Source: Saprospiraceae bacterium (GTDB lineage Bacteria; Bacteroidota; Bacteroidia; Chitinophagales; Saprospiraceae). From it: a stretch of DNA of 64,000 bases. Positions 42,648 to 50,074 of this stretch are shown one piece after another. The position numbers were made by a program, and so were the translations under genes. The DNA is taken from the NCBI GenBank assembly GCA_016715965.1, contig JADJXG010000001.1, positions 3,353,501 through 3,417,500 on the forward strand. The letters run 5' to 3'. The notes under the pieces were generated by a model that was not told where the DNA came from, ran no database searches, and worked only from the letters and a program-made list of their open reading frames with translations. Every line of letters begins with the position of its first letter. Within the stretch, counting starts at the first letter, position 1.

Positions 42648-44801
42648 TTATACTTTTACTGTTCCTTTTGCTTTTGCAATGACCTCTTCCGCGATTTGCT
42701 TTGGCACCGGGGCATAATGTGAAAATTCCATTGTTGAACTCGCCCTGCCAGAGGTGATGGTTCTTAATTGTGTCACGTAGCCAAACATTTCTGAAAGTGG
42801 AACATCTGCTTGAATCGCCACTGCACCACCCATTCTCGGTTCTTGTCCTTTGGGTAGTCCCCGACGTCTGTTAAGGTCTCCAATGACCGGCCCAACATAA
42901 TCCTCCGGTGTAATAACCTCCAGCTTCATGATGGGTTCCAATATATGGGGCGCTGTTTTTGGTGCGGCTTCTCTAAATCCATCTTTTGCACAAAGTTCAA
43001 ATGCCTGGGGTTTGGAATCCACTGGGTGCATCGAACCATCAAAAACCCTAATCTTCATGCTATCAAGATTATATCCGGCCAAAATACCTTGACTCATCAT
43101 AGAATCAAAACCTTTGGTAATTGCTGGCATATAGGATTTATCGATAGAGCCTCCAAAAATATCCCAAACAAACTGCATTTTCGTTCTACCTGATTTATAA
43201 TCCTCGCTCTCAAGGAATTCTTCATCTGCAGGCCCAATGGTGAATGCCATGTCTGCAAATAATCCCGAACCACCAGTTTGCTTTTTAAGTCTCTCCCGAT
43301 GCTCGATGGTTTTTGTCATTGCCTCTTTATAGTTCACTTGAGGAGCACCTTGATTACACTCCACATTAAACTCTCGTCTCAATCTGTCGACAATAATTTC
43401 CAAATGAAGTTCCCCCATACCACTAATGATGGTTTGGCCCGTGTTTTCATCTGTATAAACTCTAAAGGTAGGATCTTCTTCAGCCAGTTTGGCAAGAGCC
43501 ATACCTAATTTGTCCTGATCTTTTTGAGTTTTAGGCTCAATAGCAATGGAAATAACCGGTTCAGGAAAATTCATTGCTTCGAGAATGATCGGGTTATTTT
43601 CATCACATAAAGTGTCGCCTGTTTTAATGTCTTTGAAACCAACTGCAGCTGCTATGTCACCTGCTTCCACATATTCAATTGATTTGCGGTCATTGGCATG
43701 CATCAAAAACAAACGGGAAATCCTCTCTTTATCAGTCGTAATTCTATCTTTATCAGACCTGACTTTCATAACATAGGAACCTGCATCCAATCTCCCTGAA
43801 TAAACGCGCAAAAAAACCAATCTTCCAACAAATGGATCAGTGGCCACTTTAAAAGCAAGCGCGGCAAAAGGATCGTCAACAGAAGGTCTCCTTATTAGTT
43901 CGGCATCCGTTTTTGGATCAATACCATGAACAGCTTCCACATCCAAGGGACTTGGGAGAAAAGCACATACAGCATCCAAAACCGCCTGAACTCCTTTATT
44001 TTTGAAAGCTGAGCCACACATCATGGGCACAAACTTCATATCGCATACTGCAGCCCTGATGGCATTGATCATTTCTTGTTCTGTAATGCTTTCAGGATTG
44101 TCAAAAAACTTCATCATGAGATCGTCATCATACTCTGCAATATTTTCAATCAATGATTGACGATACTCCTGAACTGTATCTTTAATATCTTCTGGGATAG
44201 GAATTTCGGTATAGGTCATTCCCTTAGAAGCTTCATCCCAAACAATGGCTTTATTTGTGATCAGGTCAACCACTCCTTTAAAATTCTCTTCCGATCCAAT
44301 TGGCACTTGTAAAGGGACTGCATTTGATCCCAACATTTTTTTAACCTGGTTGACTACCATAAAAAAGTCAGCACCCTGTCTGTCCATCTTATTAACAAAT
44401 CCTAACCTGGGTACCTTGTAATTATCCGCAAGTCTCCAGTTAGTCTCGGACTGTGGTTCTACCCCATCCACTGCAGAAAAAAGAAAAACCAATCCATCCA
44501 AAACTCTCAACGACCTGTTTACTTCGACCGTAAAATCAACGTGTCCCGGCGTATCAATAATATTAACGGTAAAGGGCTGATCTTTCCAAATCCAATTGGT
44601 TTGGGTCGCAGCAGAAGTGATGGTTATACCACGCTCCTGTTCTTGAGCCATCCAGTCCATTGTAGCCGCACCATCGTGAACTTCACCAATTTTATGGGTT
44701 AGTCCAGTGTAATATAGAATTCTTTCAGTTGTTGTAGTTTTACCCGCATCAATGTGTGCAGCAATTCCAATATTTCTAAGATAATTAAGGTCCTTTGCCA
44801 T
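42648..44801 (-). CDS. fusA: Elongation factor G
   Basis: A 717-residue GTPase that drives ribosomal translocation. G-domain motifs: G1 AHIDAGKTTTTERILYYTG, switch II DTPGHVDFTVEV with the catalytic His, and G4 NKMDRQGAD. Domains II-V follow, with GQTIISGMGELHLEIIVDRL and the C-terminal EPRMGGAVAIQADVPLSEMF. It is 12 bases after rpsG. Confidence 0.97.
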   Translation of the reverse strand: MAKDLNYLRNIGIAAHIDAGKTTTTERILYYTGLTHKIGEVHDGAATMDWMAQEQERGITITSAATQTNWIWKDQPFTVNIIDTPGHVDFTVEVNRSLRVLDGLVFLFSAVDGVEPQSETNWRLADNYKVPRLGFVNKMDRQGADFFMVVNQVKKMLGSNAVPLQVPIGSEENFKGVVDLITNKAIVWDEASKGMTYTEIPIPEDIKDTVQEYRQSLIENIAEYDDDLMMKFFDNPESITEQEMINAIRAAVCDMKFVPMMCGSAFKNKGVQAVLDAVCAFLPSPLDVEAVHGIDPKTDAELIRRPSVDDPFAALAFKVATDPFVGRLVFLRVYSGRLDAGSYVMKVRSDKDRITTDKERISRLFLMHANDRKSIEYVEAGDIAAAVGFKDIKTGDTLCDENNPIILEAMNFPEPVISIAIEPKTQKDQDKLGMALAKLAEEDPTFRVYTDENTGQTIISGMGELHLEIIVDRLRREFNVECNQGAPQVNYKEAMTKTIEHRERLKKQTGGSGLFADMAFTIGPADEEFLESEDYKSGRTKMQFVWDIFGGSIDKSYMPAITKGFDSMMSQGILAGYNLDSMKIRVFDGSMHPVDSKPQAFELCAKDGFREAAPKTAPHILEPIMKLEVITPEDYVGPVIGDLNRRRGLPKGQEPRMGGAVAIQADVPLSEMFGYVTQLRTITSGRASSTMEFSHYAPVPKQIAEEVIAKAKGTVKV

Positions 44802-44813
44802 TGGTGTTTGAAA

Positions 44814-45281
44814 TTACACTTTAAAGTGAGCAAATGCTCTATTTGATTCCGCCATTTTGTGAGTATCTTCCTTTTTCTTTACAGCTGCTCCTTCTCCTTT
44901 AGAAGCTGCAATGATTTCTGAGGCCAGTTTATCAGCCATTCCCTTACCTGCACGTGCCCTAGAATATTTGATCAACCATTTAATACCTATGGACAGCTTT
45001 CTGGCAGGACGCATTTCCATAGGAATCTGAAAAGTAGCTCCCCCAATTCTCTTTGGTCTGACCTCAACATGAGGCATTACATTGTTTAAAGCTTTTTTCC
45101 AAACTTCGTGGGGGTTTTCGCTCGTTTTTGATTCAACAGTATCCATGGCTGAGTAAAAAATATGATATGCGGTACTCTTTTTACCTTGCCAAAGCATATT
45201 GTTTACAAATTGAGTCACCATGGTATCACCAAATCTTGGATCTGGTTCAAGTATTCTCTTCTTTGGTTTATGTTTTCTCAT
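44814..45281 (-). CDS. rpsG: Small ribosomal subunit protein S7
   Basis: A 155-residue primary 16S rRNA-binding protein of the 30S head: KKRILEPDPRFGDTMVTQFV, MPHVEVRPKRIGGATFQIPM, LSIGIKWLIKYSRARAGKGM, ending KMAESNRAFAHFKV. In E. coli S7 represses the str operon. Confidence 0.97.
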   Translation of the reverse strand: MRKHKPKKRILEPDPRFGDTMVTQFVNNMLWQGKKSTAYHIFYSAMDTVESKTSENPHEVWKKALNNVMPHVEVRPKRIGGATFQIPMEMRPARKLSIGIKWLIKYSRARAGKGMADKLASEIIAASKGEGAAVKKKEDTHKMAESNRAFAHFKV

Positions 45282-45322
45282 GATCTGGAATCCTCTGAAT
45301 TTTGTCTAAAATGAACTTTGAA

Positions 45323-45697
45323 TTACTTCTTTGGTCTTTTGGTACCGTAACGAGATCTGCTTTGTTTGCGGTTGTTGACGCCAGCAGTGTCTAAAGCACC
45401 ACGAACAATGGTATACCTTACACCTGGCAGATCTTTAACCCTTCCTCCTCTTACCAGAACAATTGAGTGTTCTTGTAGATTATGCCCTTCACCCGGGATA
45501 TAACAGATTACTTCTGTGCCATTCACAAGCCTCACCTTAGCCACTTTTCTTAAAGCAGAATTGGGCTTTTTGGGCGTCGTGGTGTAAACACGGGTACAAA
45601 CTCCCCTTTTCTGTGGATTGGCCTGAAGTGCTCTGGATTTGCTTTTGTACTCCACCACTTCTCGCCCTTTTCTAATCAACTGGTTAATAGTAGGCAT
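45323..45697 (-). CDS. rpsL: Small ribosomal subunit protein S12
   Basis: A 124-residue decoding-centre protein: TINQLIRKGREVVEYKSKSR, CTRVYTTTPKKPNSALRKVA, GGRVKDLPGVRYTIVRGALD. The residues tied to streptomycin response are of the sensitive type (K43, K88), and D89, the methylthiolation site in E. coli, is present. It is the first gene of the ribosomal block, with a promoter and structured leader upstream. Confidence 0.97.
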   Translation of the reverse strand: MPTINQLIRKGREVVEYKSKSRALQANPQKRGVCTRVYTTTPKKPNSALRKVAKVRLVNGTEVICYIPGEGHNLQEHSIVLVRGGRVKDLPGVRYTIVRGALDTAGVNNRKQSRSRYGTKRPKK

Positions 45698-45752
45698 AAA
45701 TTAAAATATCAATTAATTTCTTTTATTTTACTTAAATTATTATAAATCAATA

Positions 45753-45779
45753 CCTTACAGGCACACGTATGCCATAAGG
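45753..45779 (-). promoter_or_regulatory. Stem-loop at the predicted 5' end of the rpsL operon mRNA
   Basis: The minus strand can fold as CCTTA + GGCA, a 6-base loop, TGCC + TAAGG, with small bulges between the two stems. The predicted transcription start (about 45779) coincides with the foot of this hairpin. A 5'-terminal stem-loop can protect mRNA or serve as a regulatory site. About 55 bases lie between it and the rpsL ATG. Confidence 0.5.
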
Positions 45780-45784
45780 AGACG

Positions 45785-45815
45785 CAAAGGTAATATACTT
45801 TTGACAAATAGCAAA
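45785..45815 (-). promoter_or_regulatory. Promoter of the rpsL-rplQ ribosomal protein block
   Basis: The minus strand has TTTG (45815-45812), a 19-base spacer and TACCTTTG (45792-45785), a full match to the Bacteroidota promoter form (TTTG, 19-21 bases, TAnnTTTG). It lies about 90 bases before rpsL. Confidence 0.75.
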
Positions 45816-45837
45816 GAGTCGAAAATAATTTTCTGCC

Positions 45838-45845
45838 TAGATTTG
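45838..45845 (+). promoter_or_regulatory. Putative -7 element of the acetyltransferase gene
   Basis: The plus strand reads TAGATTTG, an exact TAnnTTTG match, 24 bases before the ATG at 45869. No well-spaced -33 element is seen. It is divergent from the rpsL promoter. Confidence 0.4.
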
Positions 45846-45868
45846 CTGATTAACAAGCCATTAAAAAA

Positions 45869-46321
45869 ATGAATCCGAATATCAAGATCAGAACTATGCA
45901 ATTGGATGATGTGGAGGCAGTTCAGGGCCTCATTGTTGAGTTGGCATTGTTTGAAAAATGTCCTTTGGAGGTAAGGACTAGTAAGGAAGACCTGTTGACA
46001 AACTTACAAGAAGGCATATTTGAGGGTAAAGTGGCTGTCAATGAGTATGATATAATAATTGGTATGGCTCTTTTCTTTCCCTATTATTCCACTTGGAATG
46101 GAAAAACTTTATATCTGGAAGACTTTTATGTCAAGCCAGAATTCAGATCAATGGGTGTTGGACAAGAGCTTTTTGAAGCCTTCAAACAAACTGCCCTTGC
46201 TCACAATGCGAAGTTACTTAAATGGCAAGTGCTTGACTGGAATGTCGAAGCAAAAAAGTTTTACCTTAAAAATGGGGCTTTATTTCAAACCGGCTGGGAA
46301 AACGGAATTATCAGACTGTAA
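45869..46321 (+). CDS. GNAT family N-acetyltransferase (diamine-acetyltransferase-like)
   Basis: A 150-residue cytoplasmic acetyl-CoA-dependent acetyltransferase. It has the N-terminal IKIRTMQLDDVEAVQGLIVE, the LYLEDFYVKPEFRSMGVGQE acetyl-CoA-binding loop, and the C-terminal WQVLDWNVEAKKFYLKNGA with the GNAT motif B pattern. The overall sequence resembles spermidine/spermine (SSAT-like) acetyltransferases. The substrate is not shown. The GMC oxidoreductase starts 62 bases downstream on the same strand. Confidence 0.88.
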   Translation: MNPNIKIRTMQLDDVEAVQGLIVELALFEKCPLEVRTSKEDLLTNLQEGIFEGKVAVNEYDIIIGMALFFPYYSTWNGKTLYLEDFYVKPEFRSMGVGQELFEAFKQTALAHNAKLLKWQVLDWNVEAKKFYLKNGALFQTGWENGIIRL

Positions 46322-46383
46322 CTTGAATTTGTCCTCAATATTTAAAAAAATTAATCTCACCTTTAGATTCAATATAAAAATCT

Positions 46384-47952
46384 TTGATTTTGGAGTTTGA
46401 CTATATTGTTATCGGATCAGGTTTTGGCGGTAGTGTTAGCGCAATGAGACTATCTGAAAAAGGATACAAAGTCTTGATCATCGAAAAAGGGAAGCGATGG
46501 GGAAATAATGATTTTCCAAAAAGTAGTTGGAATCTTAGAAAATTCCTTTGGATTCCTTCATTGCGCTGTTTTGGAATTATGAAGATGAATTTTATTAACA
46601 AATTATTAGTCCTTAGCGGTGCAGGAGTCGGAGGAGGAAGTCTGGTTTATGGAAATGTGCACATGATTCCTGACGAACAATTTTGGGAAAGCGATGGCTG
46701 GCAGATAAAAAAAAACTGGAAATCAATTTTATGGCCATTTTATGAGAGGGCAAAGTACATGTTGGGTTCTACCATTTATCAAAAAGAATTCTATGAAGAT
46801 AAAATCTTAAGAGATGTTGCCATTGATATGAACCGGGGTTCCACCTACAGAGCGGTAGATTATGTGGGAATATATTTCTCTGAAGACCAAAAAGCAAAAG
46901 ATCCCTATTTTGGCGGGAAAGGTCCTAAAAGATCACCCTGTATTGAATGTGCCGGATGCATGATAGGTTGCAGGCACAATGCGAAAAATAGTTTGGATAA
47001 AAACTATTTGTGGTTTGCAGAAAAATATGGCGCCACTATATTACCTGAAACTTTGGTCACCAAAATTGAATATGTCCAAGGAAAATATAAGATTACTACG
47101 AAAACTCAAACAAAGCTTTTCGGAAAAGCTGAACAAGAATTTATTGCAAAGGGACTGATTTGCAGTGCCGGAGTGCTCGGCACCGTTAAACTACTTCTGC
47201 GGCAAAGGGATTTTTATAAAACCTTACCAGGATTGTCAAACCAATTGGGTCATTCTATCCTTACCAATCAGGAAATGATAGCGGGAATTGGTTATACGCC
47301 TTACAAACTAAACCATGGAATTGCCATCAGTAGAATGTTTCAACCCGATCGCAATACCTTTGTAGAATTGTGCAAATATCCAAATGGAAGTGGAACAATG
47401 TTCAAATTGGGTCTCCCTGCTGCTGGACCAGGACCAATTTTTGTAAGAATGATAAAGTCTTTTTTACAATGGATTAGAAACCCTCTGACCCTATTCAAAA
47501 TAATCTTCCATCCCAAGACAGCAAACAGTTCTATAATACTTTTGGTCATGCAATCCTTACCAGGTAAATTAAAATTAGGATTAAAGTCTTTTTGGTGGGG
47601 AACAAAGCTCAAAATAGACAAGGATTTTCAAGAAAATATATCCAGCTATTTACCAATAGGGCAAGAGGTCATGTTAAAATATGCTCAAAAATCAAAAGGC
47701 ATTCCACTTAATGCATTTAATGAACTACTTTTTGGCATGAATACCACCGCACATATTTTAGGAGGCTGTCCTATTGGTCCTCACTCAGCTACTTCTGTCG
47801 TAAATGAATTATTGGAAGTCCATAACTATCCAAACATGTATATCATTGATGGATCTATCATACCAGCGAATTTAGGGGTCAACCCTTCCTTAACCATTGC
47901 TGCAATGGCTGAATATGCAATGGATAGCATTCCAAACAAAAAGCAAAATTAG
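46384..47952 (+). CDS. GMC-family FAD oxidoreductase, cholesterol-oxidase-like
   Basis: A 522-residue flavoenzyme. The N-terminal FAD motif is YIVIGSGFGGSVSAMRLSEK, followed by WNLRKFLWIPSLRCFGIMKM and VLSGAGVGGGSLVYGNVHMI. A Cys-rich block CIECAGCMIGCRHNAKNSLD lies near residue 183, as in ChoD-like proteins. The C-terminal GMC signature has TTAHILGGCPIGPHSA and GVNPSLTIAAMAEYAM. It likely oxidises an alcohol, perhaps a sterol-like or polyprenoid substrate; this is inferred from family likeness only. The start is TTG at 46384; an in-frame stop lies 9 bases upstream. The unknown gene follows 14 bases later. Confidence 0.85.
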   Translation: MILEFDYIVIGSGFGGSVSAMRLSEKGYKVLIIEKGKRWGNNDFPKSSWNLRKFLWIPSLRCFGIMKMNFINKLLVLSGAGVGGGSLVYGNVHMIPDEQFWESDGWQIKKNWKSILWPFYERAKYMLGSTIYQKEFYEDKILRDVAIDMNRGSTYRAVDYVGIYFSEDQKAKDPYFGGKGPKRSPCIECAGCMIGCRHNAKNSLDKNYLWFAEKYGATILPETLVTKIEYVQGKYKITTKTQTKLFGKAEQEFIAKGLICSAGVLGTVKLLLRQRDFYKTLPGLSNQLGHSILTNQEMIAGIGYTPYKLNHGIAISRMFQPDRNTFVELCKYPNGSGTMFKLGLPAAGPGPIFVRMIKSFLQWIRNPLTLFKIIFHPKTANSSIILLVMQSLPGKLKLGLKSFWWGTKLKIDKDFQENISSYLPIGQEVMLKYAQKSKGIPLNAFNELLFGMNTTAHILGGCPIGPHSATSVVNELLEVHNYPNMYIIDGSIIPANLGVNPSLTIAAMAEYAMDSIPNKKQN

Positions 47953-47966
47953 CCCTTACGATTCTT

Positions 47967-49604
47967 ATGAAGAAGCACCATAAAATTATGCTTAAAAAAG
48001 CTGATATTAAGAATCTAAAAAAATCTATCCTGCATCAGGATCGCTCTACAATTATATCCATTCTCAATAAAATTAGAGTCTCAGATATAACATACCCATT
48101 AATCGTTGATTTGACCGATGTAATTTTGTTCTCTCTGGCACATCCTTTAAGCCAGGAAGTCCATCAATCAAGTACCCAAACACTGAAGTTTATTTCCAAA
48201 ATGATTTTAAAGTTTCCAGTCGATGCAATGGAAAAATTTGACAATACCGGACTACCAAATTCAAACATTTATTCTCATTTTTCCTTCACCATTTTAAACT
48301 GGATTCAAAAAAACCATTTCAAAATTGAGTTAGATCATTATCCCGAACATTCAACAGAACTTTCGGATTTACTTTATCAAACTTTACCTCCTCACGAAAA
48401 AGAGCAATGCACTTTAGGTTTAAACAACAAGTTACTATTAAGACAATTGCACATAAAAGATTCCTGCTTGCTAAATTTCATAGTAAATCAAACCAAAATA
48501 CTAGATTACTCGCCTTCCATTCAAGACTACTTTTTTGACAGATTAAATCTAGTATTTAAACTGAAACTTTCATCAAACTCTGTCACAAAGCTTAATAATT
48601 ATATTCCAAGCGGATCTCCCTACATTCAGCAAGATTGGTCAAAAGATTTTAATACAAAACAATGGTTATTAAAAAAATTACCGGCCGGAACCAAAAATGA
48701 TACTACAAATAGAGGCAAAATAATTTCCACAATAAAAAACTCTTTGATTTTACTGCAAAGAGAAACCGACCCTGTGACATATTTGGATCAGGAAAGTCTA
48801 AGGTATTATAATTTAGAACGAGGAATTGGCATTGCACTTTATACCATGACAACTGATCGGCAAATATATCCAGAGATATATATTGGTTATACCCTGTTCA
48901 AGAATGGAATTCCGGCAGCCTATGGTGGTGCATGGATCTTTGGTCAAACGGCACTTATTGGATTGAATATTTTTAATTGGTGTAGAGGTGGTGAATCAAA
49001 TTTTCTTTTCGTACAAGTTTTAAGGCTATATCATCATATATTTGGAATTAGTCAATTCGAAGTAGAACCTTTTCAATTTGGAAAAGACAATCCCGAAGGG
49101 ATTAAATCTGCCGCTTTTTGGTTTTACTATAGAATTGGATTTAGACCCGCAAAAAAATCAATCCATCAATTGGCCACCCAAGAATACCAAAAAAGACAGA
49201 GGAATGCCATGTATAAAACTCCAACTTCCCTTCTTTATAAATTTACAGAATGTAATTTAAGACTTCGGATCAACAATGATAATTTGATGCTTAAAACTAC
49301 AACCGTACGGAATAGAATTCTTCAAATGATTACAATGAAGTACCATGGTGACAGATATCAAGCAACCCAAGATTGTTTACGCTGGCTTTGTGCTGAACTT
49401 GGCAACAATTCAATATTGGCAAACCTTTATCCGAAGGTTCCAGAAGAAATGGCATTAATGAATCGTGCTTTTGATTTTCCAATCAGTAAAGAAAAAAGTT
49501 TAATCAAATCTTTACTGCTAACAAAGAATTCAAATCAATATGAGTATCATGAATCGCTATTGAAATGGATGAAAAAAATTAAACTAGTGTATAACTTAGT
49601 TTAA
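47967..49604 (+). CDS. Uncharacterised 545-aa protein with a GNAT-like C-terminal block
   Basis: I do not recognise a named family. The N-terminal 270 residues are mostly helical and Leu/Lys/Asn-rich. Residues about 278-392 are far more conserved-looking: YYNLERGIGIALYTMTTDRQ, then GIPAAYGGAWIFGQTALIGL, NIFNWCRGGESNFLFVQVLR and AAFWFYYRIGFRP. The last piece resembles GNAT motif B (FYxxxGFxP), so an acyltransferase-like fold is possible. The start is ATG at 47967; another ATG follows at 47988. It is 14 bases after the GMC oxidase, so the two may act together. It converges with the HsdR-N-like gene. Confidence 0.7.
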   Translation: MKKHHKIMLKKADIKNLKKSILHQDRSTIISILNKIRVSDITYPLIVDLTDVILFSLAHPLSQEVHQSSTQTLKFISKMILKFPVDAMEKFDNTGLPNSNIYSHFSFTILNWIQKNHFKIELDHYPEHSTELSDLLYQTLPPHEKEQCTLGLNNKLLLRQLHIKDSCLLNFIVNQTKILDYSPSIQDYFFDRLNLVFKLKLSSNSVTKLNNYIPSGSPYIQQDWSKDFNTKQWLLKKLPAGTKNDTTNRGKIISTIKNSLILLQRETDPVTYLDQESLRYYNLERGIGIALYTMTTDRQIYPEIYIGYTLFKNGIPAAYGGAWIFGQTALIGLNIFNWCRGGESNFLFVQVLRLYHHIFGISQFEVEPFQFGKDNPEGIKSAAFWFYYRIGFRPAKKSIHQLATQEYQKRQRNAMYKTPTSLLYKFTECNLRLRINNDNLMLKTTTVRNRILQMITMKYHGDRYQATQDCLRWLCAELGNNSILANLYPKVPEEMALMNRAFDFPISKEKSLIKSLLLTKNSNQYEYHESLLKWMKKIKLVYNLV

Positions 49605-49615
49605 TCCAATGATCA

Positions 49616-50074
49616 CTAATCTAGCAACAAAGAAGAATGGGGTAAAACTTCCAATTCCTCAATAACACCCTTCTCATGATCGATTCTGGCTATAAGACTT
49701 TGAAGTCCTGAAGTAATACAAAGATACCTGGCCCTGACTTCAAAATTGTATCTGGCTACCTGATTCCAAACCTCTTGTGATAAATTTGATTCAAAGGATT
49801 TACATTCTACCAATATCAGGGGACGAGCATTTTTATCATACACCAAAATATCAAATCGCCTTGAAAGTCCATGTAATTTAATCAATCTTTCAACAGCCAT
49901 GTTTGAATATGAATATCCCAATATCTTGTGCAAGTGTATGATCATCAATTGTCTTACAAACTCTTCAGGCTGGTTCTTCACCCATTTTTTTCTGACTGGA
50001 TCAAACAATAACTGATCGGGACTTCTTTGTACCAATGATTCCAGTGATTGCAAATTAAGATCAATCACTTTCAT
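49616..50074 (-). CDS. Small PD-(D/E)XK protein of the HsdR N-terminal family
   Basis: A 152-residue protein with the HSDR_N domain alone. The nuclease motif is complete: D75 (RRFDILVYD), E90 and K92 (LILVECKSF), with a following Q105xxxY109 (WNQVARYN). The helical start PEEFVRQLMIIHLHKILGYS is typical. The ATPase and translocase parts of a type I restriction subunit are absent, and no methylase or specificity gene is nearby, so it is not a standard restriction enzyme. Solo HSDR_N proteins occur widely in Bacteroidota. It overlaps the upstream helicase-like gene by 4 bases (ATGA), implying coupled translation and perhaps a shared role on DNA. Confidence 0.83.
   Translation of the reverse strand: MKVIDLNLQSLESLVQRSPDQLLFDPVRKKWVKNQPEEFVRQLMIIHLHKILGYSYSNMAVERLIKLHGLSRRFDILVYDKNARPLILVECKSFESNLSQEVWNQVARYNFEVRARYLCITSGLQSLIARIDHEKGVIEELEVLPHSSLLLD

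Noticed and set aside
42611..42648. Missing tuf between fusA and rpsJ as a deletion
   Set aside because: Spacing is tight and intact, and Bacteroidota often carry tuf elsewhere, so nothing points to loss.
49616..50074. Type I restriction-modification system
   Set aside because: Only the HsdR N-terminal domain is present; no HsdM, HsdS or translocase genes are nearby.
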